This document shows positions 17,879-28,799 of a stretch of 64,000 bases of DNA, in pieces (positions within the stretch are counted from its first letter, which is position 1; each line of letters begins with the position of its first letter). The notes below the pieces were generated by a model. That model saw only the letters and a list, made by a program, of their open reading frames with translations. It did no database searches and had not been told where the DNA came from. A program made the translations under genes and the position numbers. This stretch comes from Deinococcus marmoris DSM 12784 (GTDB lineage: Bacteria; Deinococcota; Deinococci; Deinococcales; Deinococcaceae). The DNA lies in the NCBI RefSeq assembly GCF_000701405.1, contig NZ_JNIV01000005.1:1-64000 (forward strand), written 5' to 3'.

Positions 17879-19342
17879 CTAGGCCCGCAGACCCAGGCCC
17901 TCGCGCTGGGCGGCTTCCGGCCTGCTGCCCGCTGGGGTGCGGACGCGGCGGCGCACGCCGTCGGCATACTCGGCCAGATCGGTCAGGAGGTCCGCCACGC
18001 CCACGCGCAGCAGAAACTGGCCGCCGGGCAGCGGGGTCAGGGCCAGGAAGGGCGCGCGGGTCAGGGTTTCGAGGATGCTGCCCAGTTCGGCGTAGTTGAC
18101 GCCGCTGCCCAGCTTCTCGGCCAGACGCGGCACGCTGATCACGCTGTGGGCGGGCTGCTGGGCCAGCGTCAGCAGCACGAAGCTGAAGACGCCGCGCTGC
18201 GCCAGATACGCGCTGACCAGTTCCGCGACGCTGGCCGCCGATTCCATGTCCACATGCCCGGCCTTCCAGTACCCGCGCAGGTCCACCGGGGACAGCGGGG
18301 AGAGCCGCGCATGTTCGATTAGGGCGGCCAGCGCCTCGTGGGTCAGGCGGGACACGCCCTGCGGGTCTTCACCCTCATTGCACAGCATGACGCGGTAGCC
18401 GGGTTCCTCGTTCCAGGCGGGCGAGGTCCGGGCCTGCTCGTCCAGCGCCACCAGCACGGCGTAACCGTGTGCGCCCAGCTCGGCCTTCAGTCTCAGCACG
18501 CCGCCGCCCAGATCGTCCAGACGGTAGCCGGTCAGGTGGGCCAGTTCGGCCAGGTGTGCTGCTGGCTGCCGGGCGTCCTCGCCCTGCCGGATTTCGGGGG
18601 CGGCGCGCGGCGTCGGGGCGGACGGCCCTGCGGCCACGGCCTGAGCAGTGGCGGCTGACCCGGCAGGCGCAGATGCACTGGATGTAGAAACACTGGGCAC
18701 AGGCTGGCTGGAAGTGAGCTGGCTGGGAACGGGAACGCCGCCCCACTCGGCCTGGGTCCGCTCGGCGGGCGGTCTGCCCTGAACACGGTCGGCCTGGACG
18801 CGGCCCACCTGCGTCTGGGCTGCCGCTTCCGCCGCACTGGCCCGCACCTCGGTCACCCGGACGTCGCCCACGCCAGTTTCGGATGCCTCGGCAAGCCCGG
18901 CTGAACGGGTTTCTGCGGGTTGGGCCTGTGCCGACTGAATCTGTGCTGACTGGGCCTGGGGCACTTCCTGCATCCGCACCTCGCGCACGTGGGGGGTGGA
19001 GGACACCACCACGCGGCGCGTTTCCGGGGCCTTGTTGGGTTCGCGGCGGGGCGAGACGGGCGGCGCGTAGGGCTTGACGATGGCCTCCACCTGATAGCGC
19101 GCCGGGGCCAGATTGGTAATGGTCAACACGTCGTTCACGCCCAGATGCTGCGCGTGGTACAGCCCGCCCAGGCCCCAGATGCGGGCGCGCTCGGTATCGA
19201 CCTGCACGTTGTGTTCATCGCCCTTGTCGTCCACGAAGACGGCGGGGCCGCTCTGGTTGAAAGTGGGTTGCAGGTATTTCAGGATGCTGAGGCTGCCTTC
19301 TTGCAGACAGGGCCGGGTCACGATGTAACGCATTGATTTCAT
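17879..19342 (-). CDS. conserved-looking protein of unknown function with long Ala/Gln/Ser linker
   Basis: I do not recognise this 487-residue protein. Three parts are visible. Residues 1-95 form a compact, strand-rich domain with [14 protein letters not shown] and [18 protein letters not shown], reminiscent of small beta-barrel DNA-binding folds. Residues about 100-250 are a low-complexity linker rich in Ala, Gln, Ser, Arg and Pro with repeats such as QSAQ. Residues about 260-475 form a folded domain with alternating helices and strands, including a winged-helix-like stretch ([28 protein letters not shown]). ATG 19342 follows GGAGGT. A nucleic-acid or regulatory role is only a guess. Confidence 0.7.
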   Translation of the reverse strand: MKSMRYIVTRPCLQEGSLSILKYLQPTFNQSGPAVFVDDKGDEHNVQVDTERARIWGLGGLYHAQHLGVNDVLTITNLAPARYQVEAIVKPYAPPVSPRREPNKAPETRRVVVSSTPHVREVRMQEVPQAQSAQIQSAQAQPAETRSAGLAEASETGVGDVRVTEVRASAAEAAAQTQVGRVQADRVQGRPPAERTQAEWGGVPVPSQLTSSQPVPSVSTSSASAPAGSAATAQAVAAGPSAPTPRAAPEIRQGEDARQPAAHLAELAHLTGYRLDDLGGGVLRLKAELGAHGYAVLVALDEQARTSPAWNEEPGYRVMLCNEGEDPQGVSRLTHEALAALIEHARLSPLSPVDLRGYWKAGHVDMESAASVAELVSAYLAQRGVFSFVLLTLAQQPAHSVISVPRLAEKLGSGVNYAELGSILETLTRAPFLALTPLPGGQFLLRVGVADLLTDLAEYADGVRRRVRTPAGSRPEAAQREGLGLRA

Positions 19343-19577
19343 GCGGGAAACCTCCAGTTGAAACGCACGCACCTGACCTGGCAGGCCAACGGCGCGTGAT
19401 GGAACGGGTCTGAATTGTCTCTAAAGTAGCAGAATGCGGCGGTCTACGGGGCGTTGACCACCCTCCTGCCCCCAACGTGCCCCCAGGATGACCAGAGATG
19501 GGAAAGATGAGGCGAGACGCAAGCCCCTGGCGGCCTGCTCAGCACAGCTCGGGGGTCCTCTTTTCACCCTTCACCTT

Positions 19578-19583
19578 TATTCT
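19578..19583 (+). promoter_or_regulatory. -10 box of the NTF2-like gene
   Basis: TATTCT followed by 7 nt and the ATG at 19591; no ribosome binding site. Confidence 0.5.
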
Positions 19584-19590
19584 GGCAAGC

Positions 19591-20106
19591 ATGAATCTGT
19601 CTGGCTCCACCCCCGCCTCTGCCCCCGATCCGGCCTCCGCTCCAGGCCCCAGCACAACGGCTTCCAGCCCGGCAATTCCCAGCCCTACAGTTTCCAACCC
19701 ACAGGCCAGGACGCATGACCTGATCTCCCGCTATTACGCCGCCTTCAATGCAAGTGATCCGGCGGGCATGCTGGAAGTGCTGAGCGACGACGTGCAGCAC
19801 GACATCAACCAGGGCGGCAGCGAGATGGGCAAGGACGCCTTCCGCGCCTTTCTGGCCCACATGGACACCCATTACCGCGAACAGGCCCGTGACCTGACTG
19901 TGATGGCCAGCTCCGACGGCCTGCGCGCCGCCGCCGAATTCGTCATCCACGGTGAGTATCTGAAGACTGACGAGGGGCTGCCCCCCGCGAAGAGCCAGGA
20001 GTATGCGCTACCGGTGGGCGCGTTCTTCGAGGTTCACGGCGGCCTGATCACCCGCGTGACCAACTACTACAACCTTCAGGACTGGACCCGGCAGGTGGGC
20101 GGCTGA
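19591..20106 (+). CDS. NTF2-like / ketosteroid-isomerase-related protein
   Basis: A 171-residue protein. After a Pro/Ser/Ala-rich N-terminus of about 40 residues it has an NTF2-like cone: LISRYYAAFNASDPAGMLEVLSDDVQHD, then MGKDAFRAFLAHMDTHY and a final strand pair ending in VTNYYNLQDWTRQVG. Members are often small isomerases or binding proteins, and the substrate cannot be inferred. ATG 19591 is preferred over an upstream frame start because of the adjacent -10 box. The GNAT gene begins 2 nt after its stop and is probably co-transcribed. Confidence 0.8.
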   Translation: MNLSGSTPASAPDPASAPGPSTTASSPAIPSPTVSNPQARTHDLISRYYAAFNASDPAGMLEVLSDDVQHDINQGGSEMGKDAFRAFLAHMDTHYREQARDLTVMASSDGLRAAAEFVIHGEYLKTDEGLPPAKSQEYALPVGAFFEVHGGLITRVTNYYNLQDWTRQVGG

Positions 20107-20108
20107 AC

Positions 20109-20696
20109 ATGGACGTCACGGCGCTGAGCGGCCCGGACCTGCGCCCCTTCATCCCTGATCTGGTGCGGCTGCGAACGCAGGTTTTCCGTGCGTTTCCCTA
20201 CCTGTACGGCGGCACTCCCGAATACGAGGAGGCATACCTGCGAACCTATCTGGCCGCCCGTGACGCCGTGATCATCCTGGCCCGCGACGGCGGGGAGGTC
20301 GTCGGCGCGAGTACCGCCGTGCCGCTGATCCATGAGACACCGGAGGTCCGGGCACCGTTTGAACCCCCTGAATTTGACGTGTCCGACGTGCTGTATCTGG
20401 GAGAGAGCGTGCTGCTGCCCGAATACCGGGGGCGCGGCCTGGGTCACGCGTTTTTCGACGGGCGCGAGGCCCATGCGAGGCGACTGGGGCTGGGCGTGAC
20501 TGCCTTCTGCGCCGTGCAGAGGCCAGAAGACCACCCGGCCCGGCCTGCGGATTACCGCCCCCTGAACGCCTTCTGGGCGGCGCGGGGCTATGTCGAACGG
20601 CCTGATTTACAGACGACGATGAGCTGGCAGGACGTGGGCCAGACAACAGAGACGCCTAAGCCGATGCGGTTCTGGCTCAGGCGCGAGAAAGGTTGA
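20109..20696 (+). CDS. GNAT-family N-acetyltransferase
   Basis: A 195-residue acetyltransferase. The acetyl-CoA binding site is LLPEYRGRGLGHAFFDGREAHAR near residues 104-125, after the beta-4 strand LYLGESV. The C-terminal part ends with a conserved RPDLQTTMSWQ strand. The acceptor substrate is unknown. It starts 2 nt after the NTF2-like gene and probably shares its transcript. Its stop is followed by a structured intergenic repeat. Confidence 0.85.
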   Translation: MDVTALSGPDLRPFIPDLVRLRTQVFRAFPYLYGGTPEYEEAYLRTYLAARDAVIILARDGGEVVGASTAVPLIHETPEVRAPFEPPEFDVSDVLYLGESVLLPEYRGRGLGHAFFDGREAHARRLGLGVTAFCAVQRPEDHPARPADYRPLNAFWAARGYVERPDLQTTMSWQDVGQTTETPKPMRFWLRREKG

Positions 20697-20700
20697 ATCG

Positions 20701-20835
20701 TAAGGACTCCGATTGAATCGTTTGCAGAACGATGGAAATCCGAGCGGACGCGAGGATGAGAAGAACGGGTTCCGGGCGTGGAGTTGGCAAACTGGCGCTT
20801 TCCCAGTTTGCTAACGAAACAGACGGGATCCGTAT
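20701..20835. repeat. dispersed structured repeat, copy A
   Basis: A 135-nt intergenic element framed by imperfect inverted ends (TAAGGACTCCG at the left; TACGGATCCCG on the opposite strand at the right). Internal hairpins are ATCGTT/AACGAT near 20718-20734 and GCAAACTGG/CCAGTTTGC near 20787-20811. A 22-nt core at 20764-20785 is identical in copy B at 30115-30136. The right end touches the stop codon of the following minus-strand gene. Confidence 0.7.
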
Positions 20836-21062
20836 CAGCGGGCGGCGGCCTGTTTCTCGGCGGCCAGCCGCTTCTTGTTCTCGTTCCAGCCGTAGGAGCG
20901 CACAGCGTCCACGATAAACCACACGGCCAGCACGCCTGCTATTCCGGCCCACAGCCAGCTTTCCGAACGGGCGACGAAGAAGGCCCCCACCGCGCACAGG
21001 ACTCCCAGCAGCACGCTGAAGATCAGGACGATGTGGGGGGGAACGCGGCGGTTGCCAAACAT
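20835..21062 (-). CDS. small membrane protein
   Basis: A 75-residue protein with two hydrophobic segments (about 10-30 and 36-52), a short hinge with RSESW, and a positively charged C-terminal tail (ENKKRLAAEKQAAAR), which predicts the tail in the cytoplasm. Function unknown. The start at 21062 is backed by TATCCT 6 nt upstream. Its stop codon sits in the end of the dispersed repeat. Confidence 0.65.
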   Translation of the reverse strand: MFGNRRVPPHIVLIFSVLLGVLCAVGAFFVARSESWLWAGIAGVLAVWFIVDAVRSYGWNENKKRLAAEKQAAAR

Positions 21063-21068
21063 GGGGCC

Positions 21069-21074
21069 AGGATA
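21069..21074 (-). promoter_or_regulatory. -10 box of the small membrane protein gene
   Basis: TATCCT on the minus strand, 6 nt before ATG 21062. Confidence 0.5.
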
Positions 21075-21227
21075 GTCCCCGGAGTCTTACTCGCTTATTT
21101 CAGGCTCGGTCCAGGTGAGGTAGGCAGCAGGCAGCAGAAGCAGCGCCTCCAGTGTGAAGGTTTGGGGAAACCGCATGCACCCGGCCCATTGGCATATTTC
21201 CGGCCCTCTGTCCCACGCTCTTCATGG

Positions 21228-21233
21228 CACACT
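21228..21233 (+). promoter_or_regulatory. -10 box of crtO
   Basis: CACACT followed by 7 nt and the crtO ATG; one base away from the TANNNT pattern of its neighbours. Confidence 0.4.
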
Positions 21234-21240
21234 TGCCTCA

Positions 21241-22776
<1,536 letters not shown>

Positions 22777-22790
22777 GGCGGGTGGCGCGC

Positions 22791-22827
22791 GGTCCAAGGG
22801 TCAAAGGGTCTGAGAGTCCAGGGTTTT
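22791..22827 (+). repeat. degenerate short tandem repeat ending in a T-run
   Basis: A run of GGGTC/GAGTC units each about 8-9 nt apart, ending in CCAGGGTTTTT. A relative in the opposite orientation lies at 60945-60992. It sits between crtO and cruF. Confidence 0.5.
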
Positions 22828-22829
22828 TA

Positions 22830-22866
22830 GCTCCTCCCCCCTCGTGGGGGAGGCTGGGAGGGGGGG
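22830..22866 (+). repeat. G/C-run intergenic repeat
   Basis: CTCCTCCCCCCTCGTGGGGG folds into a hairpin and is followed by AGGCTGGGAGGGGGG. An inverted relative lies at 35890-35938. It may add to termination after crtO. Confidence 0.5.
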
Positions 22867-22945
22867 CCACCGGGCAGGCCCCAGCCGCCAGCAAGATGCC
22901 CAGGCCCTTTCCATCAACCATCAACTATCACCCACCCACCCACCC

Positions 22946-23872
22946 ATGACCCCCACCATTCTCCGCACTGGCCTCGCCTTCGCCGCGCTGGGCATTGCTT
23001 TTGCGGGTGCGCTGCTGGTCCTGACGGATCGGAGTGCAGGCTGGGCGCTGATCGCCGTCGGCGTGCCGCTTTCCGGGGTGCTGGCACTGGCGGGTGACGC
23101 TTTGGGTCCAGAATTCTCCAGAGTTCTCCAACAGCGAACGCGAACTTTGATCTCCGAAACACGCCCGTGGATGTGGCTGATCGCCCTGTACGCCGTTCTG
23201 CACGTGCCCGTGCCGCTGTGGCCGGAAGGCTTCGGCGTGCTGGGACTGGCGAGTACGGCAGCGCTGTTTGTGGGCGCGCTCCTGTACGCCGCCGAGCGCG
23301 TGGGCTGGGGCCGCTCGTGGCTGATGGCGTTTCTGGCCTGCGGCCTGGGCCTGAGCGCGGAAGTGATCGGCACCCGCACTGGCTTTCCCTTCGGCATTTA
23401 TTCCTACGCCACCGCCCCCGAGCCTTTGATCCTGGGTGTGCCGCTGATGGTGCCGCTGGGCTGGTTCGCCCTGACGCTGGCGGGCCTGCTGCTGTCTGGC
23501 GGGCGGGCGTGGCTGGCCGGGCTATTGCTGGCGCTGTGGGACGTGGGCCTGGAACCGCTGATGACCGCCCAGCGTTACTGGCTGTGGAGTGACCCGAATC
23601 CCATCTGGGCGGGCGCACCGTTACAGAATTTTCTGGGCTGGTGGGTGGTGGGCAGCGGAATTTCGTGGGTCATCACGCGCATCGGCCCGGAGGTGTTGCG
23701 GGGGCGCAAGGGAGACGCCCAGATCAACTTTGCCGTCGCCTACCCTATTGAAGCCTTCTTCCTCCCCGGCGGTCTGGTGCTGGTGGGCCGCTATCCCGAG
23801 GCCGCTGTCACCCTGCTGGCGATGGGACTGGGACTGGGGCTGGCGCGTGTGGTGAGGGGAAAGCGTGCCTGA
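22946..23872 (+). CDS. cruF: carotenoid 1',2'-hydratase CruF
   Basis: A 308-residue integral membrane protein with about eight hydrophobic segments, typical of the CruF/DUF422 family. Recognisable pieces are [17 protein letters not shown] near residue 137, [17 protein letters not shown] and [18 protein letters not shown]. CruF hydrates the psi end of gamma-carotene-type carotenoids to give the 1'-hydroxyl of deinoxanthin. ATG 22946 is directly preceded by four CCCA units and has no clear ribosome binding site. The next gene overlaps its stop by 8 nt. Confidence 0.9.
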   Translation: MTPTILRTGLAFAALGIAFAGALLVLTDRSAGWALIAVGVPLSGVLALAGDALGPEFSRVLQQRTRTLISETRPWMWLIALYAVLHVPVPLWPEGFGVLGLASTAALFVGALLYAAERVGWGRSWLMAFLACGLGLSAEVIGTRTGFPFGIYSYATAPEPLILGVPLMVPLGWFALTLAGLLLSGGRAWLAGLLLALWDVGLEPLMTAQRYWLWSDPNPIWAGAPLQNFLGWWVVGSGISWVITRIGPEVLRGRKGDAQINFAVAYPIEAFFLPGGLVLVGRYPEAAVTLLAMGLGLGLARVVRGKRA

Positions 23873-24521
23873 CCGCGCCCCCTGGGCCACCCCGGTTCTC
23901 AAGCACAGCATTCGCCGCAGCCTGCGAACCGGGCTGGGCGGCGTGTGGGTGCGCGGTTCGCTGCCCACAGGCGGCGCGGTGCTGGCCCCCAACCACAACT
24001 CGTGGTGGGACGGCTACGTGATGCGTGAACTGGCATGGTTCGCGGGCGCGGACTTCTGCATTCTGGCGGTGGCGCGGCAACTGGAACGCTTTCCCTTTCT
24101 GCGGCGCATGGGCGCGCTGGAGCCGGGCCGGGTGCGGGAGGCGGCGCGAATGGCGCGCAGCGGCGCATGGGTCACGGTCTTTCCCGAAGGCGCGGTGCAG
24201 CCTCCCGGCCCATTGAACATGCTTTACCCCGGCGCGGCCTGGATCGCCAGAACGGCGGGCGTGCCCCTGGTTCCGGTGGCCCTGCGTGTGGTCCTGCGCG
24301 GCGGACAGTGGCCGGAGGCCTATCTGCGAATTGGGGCGGCCACCACCGACTTGGCCGGGGCGCTGGCCCACGAGCTGAGCGTGCTGGACAGCGAACTCGC
24401 CTCCAGTGACCCGGAGCAACCGCTGGCGGGCTACCTGCGCGTGATGACCGGGCGGTCTGGCGACAGCGATGAGGTGGACTGGCCTTCCCGGTTGCTCACG
24501 CTGATCACGGGGGATCGGTGA
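23865..24521 (+). CDS. lysophospholipid acyltransferase-family protein, possible carotenoid-glycoside acyltransferase
   Basis: A 218-residue PlsC-type acyltransferase. The HX4D catalytic motif is in [14 protein letters not shown] near residue 44; [10 protein letters not shown] near residue 105 is the acceptor-binding block. It starts with GTG inside the end of cruF and its own stop overlaps the next gene, so it belongs to the carotenoid operon. In green sulfur bacteria the related CruD acylates a carotenoid glucoside made by CruC, and the gene pair here has the same make-up, so a similar role is likely but unproven. Confidence 0.8.
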   Translation: MPDRAPWATPVLKHSIRRSLRTGLGGVWVRGSLPTGGAVLAPNHNSWWDGYVMRELAWFAGADFCILAVARQLERFPFLRRMGALEPGRVREAARMARSGAWVTVFPEGAVQPPGPLNMLYPGAAWIARTAGVPLVPVALRVVLRGGQWPEAYLRIGAATTDLAGALAHELSVLDSELASSDPEQPLAGYLRVMTGRSGDSDEVDWPSRLLTLITGDR

Positions 24522-25645
24522 AGCCCGCCGCTCGCGCCTCTCTCAAGATGGCCTATCACACCCTCGCCTTCGCGTGGCTGGCGGGCAAGGCGGCGGTGCT
24601 GCTGATCAACGCCGTGCATTTTCCACGCCTGCGCCCCCGGCCCACGCCGGAAGGCGGCCCGCGCGTGTCCATCCTGATTCCGGCCCGCGATGAGGCCGCC
24701 AACCTGCCGCACACCCTGCCCGGCGTGCTGGCGCAGGGGGCCGCCGAGGTGATCGTGCTGGACGACGGCAGCCGCGACGGCACGGCTAATATTGCCGCTG
24801 AGCTGGGCGCGCGGGTGGTACGGGGCCAGCCGCTGCCGCCCGGCTGGTACGGCAAGCCCTGGGCCTGTCAGCAACTTTCCGTGCTGGCATCGGGCGATAT
24901 CCTCATCTTCACCGACGCGGACGTGACGTGGCACGCCGGGGCGCTGGGGGCCGTGCTGCACGAGCTGGAGGCCAGCGACGCCGACTTGCTGAGCGTGCAG
25001 CCCCGGCAGAACAACCGCACCCCCGGCGAGCGGCTGCTGACCCCGCTGGTGGACGCCGCCGTGCTGTCGTACTTCCCATACCCGGTGATCACGTTGCCGC
25101 AGGCCGCCGCCACCATTGCCAACGGGCAGGTGATGGCCTTTCACAAAAGCGCGCTGGAACGCGCCGGGGGCTACGCACTGGTGCGCCGGGAATTGCTGGA
25201 AGACACCCAGCTCGCCCGCCGCTTGAAGGCCCGTGGGGGCCGGGTCGCCTCGGCGCTGGGCCGGAATGCCATCGGCGTGCGGATGTACCGCTCGTATCCC
25301 GAATCGGTACGGGGGTTTTCCAAGAACGTGCTGCCCATCCACCTGCACTCGCGCCCGCTGCTGCTGCTGAGCGCGGCGGCCCATCTGGCGGTGTACACGC
25401 TGCCGTGGCTGCTGCCTGTGTTGGGGTGGTCTGTGCCGGGGGCGCGGGCTTTGCGCGTGCTGGGCCTGCTGGAACGAACCGCCGTCGCCCTGATCGCGGG
25501 CCGCCGCACCCCCGCCGACGTGCTGGAGGGGCTGCTGGGGCCAGTCACGCCGCTGCTGGCGCTGCCGGTGTACCTGCGGGCGGCGCGGCGTCGGGTGGTC
25601 TGGAAGGGGCGGGAGTATAGGCAAGGTGAAGGAGGAGAGGATTAA
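24518..25645 (+). CDS. family 2 glycosyltransferase, possible carotenoid glycosyltransferase (CruC-like)
   Basis: A 375-residue GT2 enzyme. The GT-A domain shows [32 protein letters not shown], the metal-binding FTDADV (DxD) and the acceptor-site block [19 protein letters not shown]. Membrane segments at the N-terminus and after residue 285 anchor it. The GTG start overlaps the acyltransferase stop (GTGA). Lying between cruF and crtD, it probably glycosylates the 1'- or 2-hydroxyl of the carotenoid, but a hopanoid or lipid acceptor cannot be excluded. Confidence 0.8.
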   Translation: MKPAARASLKMAYHTLAFAWLAGKAAVLLINAVHFPRLRPRPTPEGGPRVSILIPARDEAANLPHTLPGVLAQGAAEVIVLDDGSRDGTANIAAELGARVVRGQPLPPGWYGKPWACQQLSVLASGDILIFTDADVTWHAGALGAVLHELEASDADLLSVQPRQNNRTPGERLLTPLVDAAVLSYFPYPVITLPQAAATIANGQVMAFHKSALERAGGYALVRRELLEDTQLARRLKARGGRVASALGRNAIGVRMYRSYPESVRGFSKNVLPIHLHSRPLLLLSAAAHLAVYTLPWLLPVLGWSVPGARALRVLGLLERTAVALIAGRRTPADVLEGLLGPVTPLLALPVYLRAARRRVVWKGREYRQGEGGED

Positions 25646-25729
25646 CCCTCGGCAGGCTGCCTACTCCAGCAGCACGGCTGCCATCTCCATCAGCGTGCAA
25701 AAGTGACTGCCCTGCCCCACAGTCCGCAC

Positions 25730-25735
25730 TATCTT
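25730..25735 (+). promoter_or_regulatory. -10 box ahead of crtD minigene
   Basis: TATCTT, 6 nt before ATG 25742. It would start a leaderless transcript covering a short frame and then crtD and the P450 gene. Confidence 0.45.
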
Positions 25736-25741
25736 CAGGGC

Positions 25742-25777
25742 ATGAATGGCAGGACCAACAGGAAAACGCGGGCTTGA
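25742..25777 (+). CDS. leaderless 11-codon minigene overlapping crtD start
   Basis: ATG 25742 opens a frame of 11 codons (MNGRTNRKTRA) that ends with TGA at 25775-25777. Its stop overlaps the TTG start of crtD as TTGA. The ATG has a -10 box at leaderless spacing, while the TTG has no good ribosome binding site, so crtD may be translated by termination-reinitiation. A single-base error in the sequence would instead fuse the two frames. Confidence 0.35.
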   Translation: MNGRTNRKTRA

Positions 25778-27219
25778 GGAACGCTCCCAGACACGTCGCG
25801 GTGATCGGCGCGGGCTTCGCGGGGCTGGCGGCGGCGCTGCGGCTGGCCCAGGCTGGGGCGCAGGTGACCGTGCTGGACGCCCTGGAGCGGCCCGGTGGCA
25901 AGGCCGCGCTGGGTTACGAGGATTTCTCCAGCGGCCCCACGGTGGTCACCATGCCCCAGATTTTCCGTGCGCTGCACGAGCGGCTGGATTTGCCCGCCCC
26001 CCAACTGGAAGCCGCCCGCCCCACCACCACCTATCACGCGCACGCCTCTAAACCCGGCGAGGGCCGCATCTTTGCCCCCGAAGCGCTGCATGTGGCCGGC
26101 AGCCTGGAGCCGACGCTGGCGCAGTTGTCAAAGACAGAGGGCAGGCGCTACACGGAGTTGCTGGCCTCTGCGCGCCGTATGTACCTGGACGCCGCGCCCA
26201 CCTTCCTGTTCGCGCCGCCGCCTAACCGCGCGCGGCTGGCCCGCTACGCCCTGACGCGTGGGCTGCGCGCCGCGCCGGGAACGACGCTGGCCCGGTATAC
26301 GCGCTCGGGGCCGTTCATGTCGCCGTTCTGGCTGCGCTTCGCCACGTATCTGGGGGCCGATCCCTACCGCGCCCCCGCCGTGCTGCACAACATCGCCTGG
26401 GTGGAACTGGGCTACGGCGTGTGGCACATGCAGGGGGGGCTGCTGGCGCTGGCCGAGCGGCTGCACGACAAGGCCACAGAGCTGGGCGTGCGCTTTGAAT
26501 ACGGCACGCGCGTGCGGCATCTGATGGTCCACGGCGGGCGCGTGCTGGGGGCGCACACGGACCGGGGGGCCATCGCCGCCGACGCCTGGGTCAGTGCGGC
26601 GGACCGCGCCCTGACGCTGGGGTGGCTGGGCGTGCAGGAAAAACCCACCCCGCGCGGCGTTAGCGGCTTCGCGCTGCAACTGCATCTAAAAAGAGACATG
26701 GGCCGTGCCCACCACATCTTCTGGCCCGCGCAGTATGCCCGCGAATGGCAGGATATCCGCGCCGGACGCCTGCCGCGCGATCCCACGCTGTACCTGCATC
26801 TGGACGGCAACCGCGCCTTTTTGCTGGTCAACGCGCCGCCCAGACCGGAGCTGGAGGACGATTCGCGCACCTACGGGCTGCTGCTGCTCAAGCTTTTGCA
26901 GGAACGCCTGCCGCCGGACTTGCAGCCCCTTGAGATTGAGGACTGGTTGCCCCTCGGCCCCGCCGACTACGCCCGCGTCTCGCAGGGCGGCGCACTGTAC
27001 GGACGCGCCCCACACGGCCTGACCGGCAGCCTGCGCCCCGGCTGGACCGTGCCCCAGATTCGTAATCTGGCGCAGGTGGGCGGCACGGTGCATCCGGGCG
27101 GCGGTGTTCCGCTGAGCCTGTTGAGCGGCTGGAACGGCGCGGGAGGGCTGCTGGGGCTGCGCTACGACGCGCTGGGCGGGCTGGACGTGCCAGGAGTGGG
27201 GGAGACGTGGGAGTTTTAA
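25774..27219 (+). CDS. crtD: carotenoid 3',4'-desaturase CrtD-type
   Basis: A 481-residue FAD-dependent desaturase of the CrtI/CrtD superfamily. It has VAVIGAGFAGLAAALRLAQAG at the N-terminus, RPGGKAALGYEDF right after it, and the C-terminal TVHPGGGVPLSLLSGWNGAG. In deinoxanthin synthesis CrtD introduces the 3',4' double bond. The assignment over other amine-oxidase-like FAD enzymes rests on these motifs and the cluster. The best start in frame is a TTG at 25774; no in-frame ATG lies near the FAD motif. Its stop overlaps the P450 start. Confidence 0.82.
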   Translation: MRNAPRHVAVIGAGFAGLAAALRLAQAGAQVTVLDALERPGGKAALGYEDFSSGPTVVTMPQIFRALHERLDLPAPQLEAARPTTTYHAHASKPGEGRIFAPEALHVAGSLEPTLAQLSKTEGRRYTELLASARRMYLDAAPTFLFAPPPNRARLARYALTRGLRAAPGTTLARYTRSGPFMSPFWLRFATYLGADPYRAPAVLHNIAWVELGYGVWHMQGGLLALAERLHDKATELGVRFEYGTRVRHLMVHGGRVLGAHTDRGAIAADAWVSAADRALTLGWLGVQEKPTPRGVSGFALQLHLKRDMGRAHHIFWPAQYAREWQDIRAGRLPRDPTLYLHLDGNRAFLLVNAPPRPELEDDSRTYGLLLLKLLQERLPPDLQPLEIEDWLPLGPADYARVSQGGALYGRAPHGLTGSLRPGWTVPQIRNLAQVGGTVHPGGGVPLSLLSGWNGAGGLLGLRYDALGGLDVPGVGETWEF

Positions 27220-28391
27220 TCCGGCCCTCCTGCGTCAACCGCCAACCACCAACCCTCAACACCCTGCCCCAGCCCCCCACCCGCCCCGGCAACGGCCACC
27301 TTCAGGACTGGGCTTTACAGCCGCTGCCGCTGATCGAGGAGGGCGCACGGCGGGCGCGGGCGGCAGGAACGGACCTGTTCCGATTGAGGCTCGGCATTCC
27401 CTCCATCGTCGGTTTCAGTCCGGCGTGGAACAAGCGGCTTCTGAGCGATCTGGACACCTTCCGCAGTGCGGGCGGCTTCTCGGCGGTGGTGCCGTATCTG
27501 GCCGGGGGCGTGATCCTCACCGACGCGCCGATGCATCGGCGGCGGCGGCAGACCATCAATCCGGGCTTTGGGAAAAAACACCTGGAAACGTTGCGCGGGC
27601 GGACGCAGGCGGCGCTACCGCCCATCCCGGACGGTGAATTTGATGCATTGGCCTGGGCCGATGGTGCGGTGCTGCGCCTGCTGAACGCGGCGTATTTTGG
27701 CGGCGAGTTTGACTCGCACCTGCTGCACTCCTTCCTGGCCCCACTCAGACAACCCTTCCCAATCCCGGCCCTGCCCCGCCCGCTGCTGTTCCTGCGTGTG
27801 GACGCCGAGTTGCGCCGCCTTGCCACGCTCAGGCTCACGGAAGGCGGGGATGATCTGCTGGCCGTTCTCGCCCCCGTTCCTGGTGGACTGGAGGAGGCGC
27901 GCGTCAGCTTGGCCGCCGCCCACGACACCACCACGCACGCGCTGGCCTACGCGGTGTGGCATCTGGCCCAGCATCCGCAGTGGCACGCGCCCCAGCACCA
28001 CGCTGCCGTGCTGAAGGAAACGCTGCGCTTGCACCCGCCCGGTTGGATGGGCAGCCGCCGCCTGAACCAAGAGCTGGACTGGAACGGTGTGAAGCTGCCG
28101 CGCGGCACTCTGGCGCTGTACGCCCCGTACCTGTCGGCCCGTGATCCAGGGCTGTGGGACGCGCCGGGGGAATTCCGGCCTGAACGCTGGGAAGCCAAAC
28201 CGCCTGCGTGGGCGTACCTGCCCTTTGGCGGCGGCGAACGCCTGTGCCTGGGGATGCACCTGGCGCAGATGCTGATTCTGGACGTGCTGGCGGCGCTGCC
28301 CCCGTTGCGGGCGGTGCGCGGCGACGATTCCCCGGTGCCAGGGATCACGCTGGGGCCGAAGGGGCCGCTGGTGGTGCGGCGGGTGTCATGA
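27207..28391 (+). CDS. cytochrome P450, probable carotenoid 2-beta-hydroxylase (CYP287A-like)
   Basis: A 394-residue P450. The I-helix oxygen-binding motif is AAHDTTTHALAY, the K-helix motif is KETLRLHPP (ExxR), and the haem loop is PFGGGERLCLGMHLAQ with the axial Cys. In Deinococcus a P450 of the CYP287 family adds the 2-hydroxyl to the beta ring of deinoxanthin, and the location after crtD fits. Translation probably begins at GTG 27207, which overlaps the crtD stop by 13 nt. It is on the short side for a P450 and has no membrane anchor. Confidence 0.87.
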   Translation: MGVLIRPSCVNRQPPTLNTLPQPPTRPGNGHLQDWALQPLPLIEEGARRARAAGTDLFRLRLGIPSIVGFSPAWNKRLLSDLDTFRSAGGFSAVVPYLAGGVILTDAPMHRRRRQTINPGFGKKHLETLRGRTQAALPPIPDGEFDALAWADGAVLRLLNAAYFGGEFDSHLLHSFLAPLRQPFPIPALPRPLLFLRVDAELRRLATLRLTEGGDDLLAVLAPVPGGLEEARVSLAAAHDTTTHALAYAVWHLAQHPQWHAPQHHAAVLKETLRLHPPGWMGSRRLNQELDWNGVKLPRGTLALYAPYLSARDPGLWDAPGEFRPERWEAKPPAWAYLPFGGGERLCLGMHLAQMLILDVLAALPPLRAVRGDDSPVPGITLGPKGPLVVRRVS

Positions 28392-28464
28392 TTCGGGTAT
28401 TGTGATCAACGTTACGTAAATATCCATCTGGCCCCATCGGTTCATTTCCGGCTGACAATGACCC

Positions 28465-28779
28465 ATGAAAAAAGCATTGCTGCTGTCTGCCGTTGCTGCC
28501 CTGGCCCTGTCGTCCTGCGCCCCGCGCTACAACCCCAATGCGCAGAAGCCCGACGTGGACCTGTCCTGCACAGAGGTCCGCAGCGAGATCAACCGCGCCC
28601 AGTCGGCCCGCGCCGAGGCCACCAGCAACCGGGGCCTCAGCGGCCAGAATGTCGCCTGGGCTATTTTCTTCATTCCGGGGATCGTCGCCAACGAGTACAC
28701 CAACGATCAGGTGCAGAAGGCCGCCGACGAACGCATTGCCAAGTTAAACCAGTTGTACGCTGTCAAACGCTGCGGCTGA
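28465..28779 (+). CDS. small putative lipoprotein
   Basis: A 104-residue protein with a signal peptide ending in the lipobox LSSC (Cys18). The mature part has a Cys pair (LSCTEVRS and the C-terminal KRCG) that could form a disulfide, an amphipathic helix (SEINRAQSARAEA) and one hydrophobic stretch (NVAWAIFFIPGIVANEY). No family is recognised. GACAAT lies 5 nt before the ATG and could be a weak leaderless -10 box. Confidence 0.7.
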   Translation: MKKALLLSAVAALALSSCAPRYNPNAQKPDVDLSCTEVRSEINRAQSARAEATSNRGLSGQNVAWAIFFIPGIVANEYTNDQVQKAADERIAKLNQLYAVKRCG

Positions 28780-28799
28780 GCCGTCCGTTCATCCCCCAG

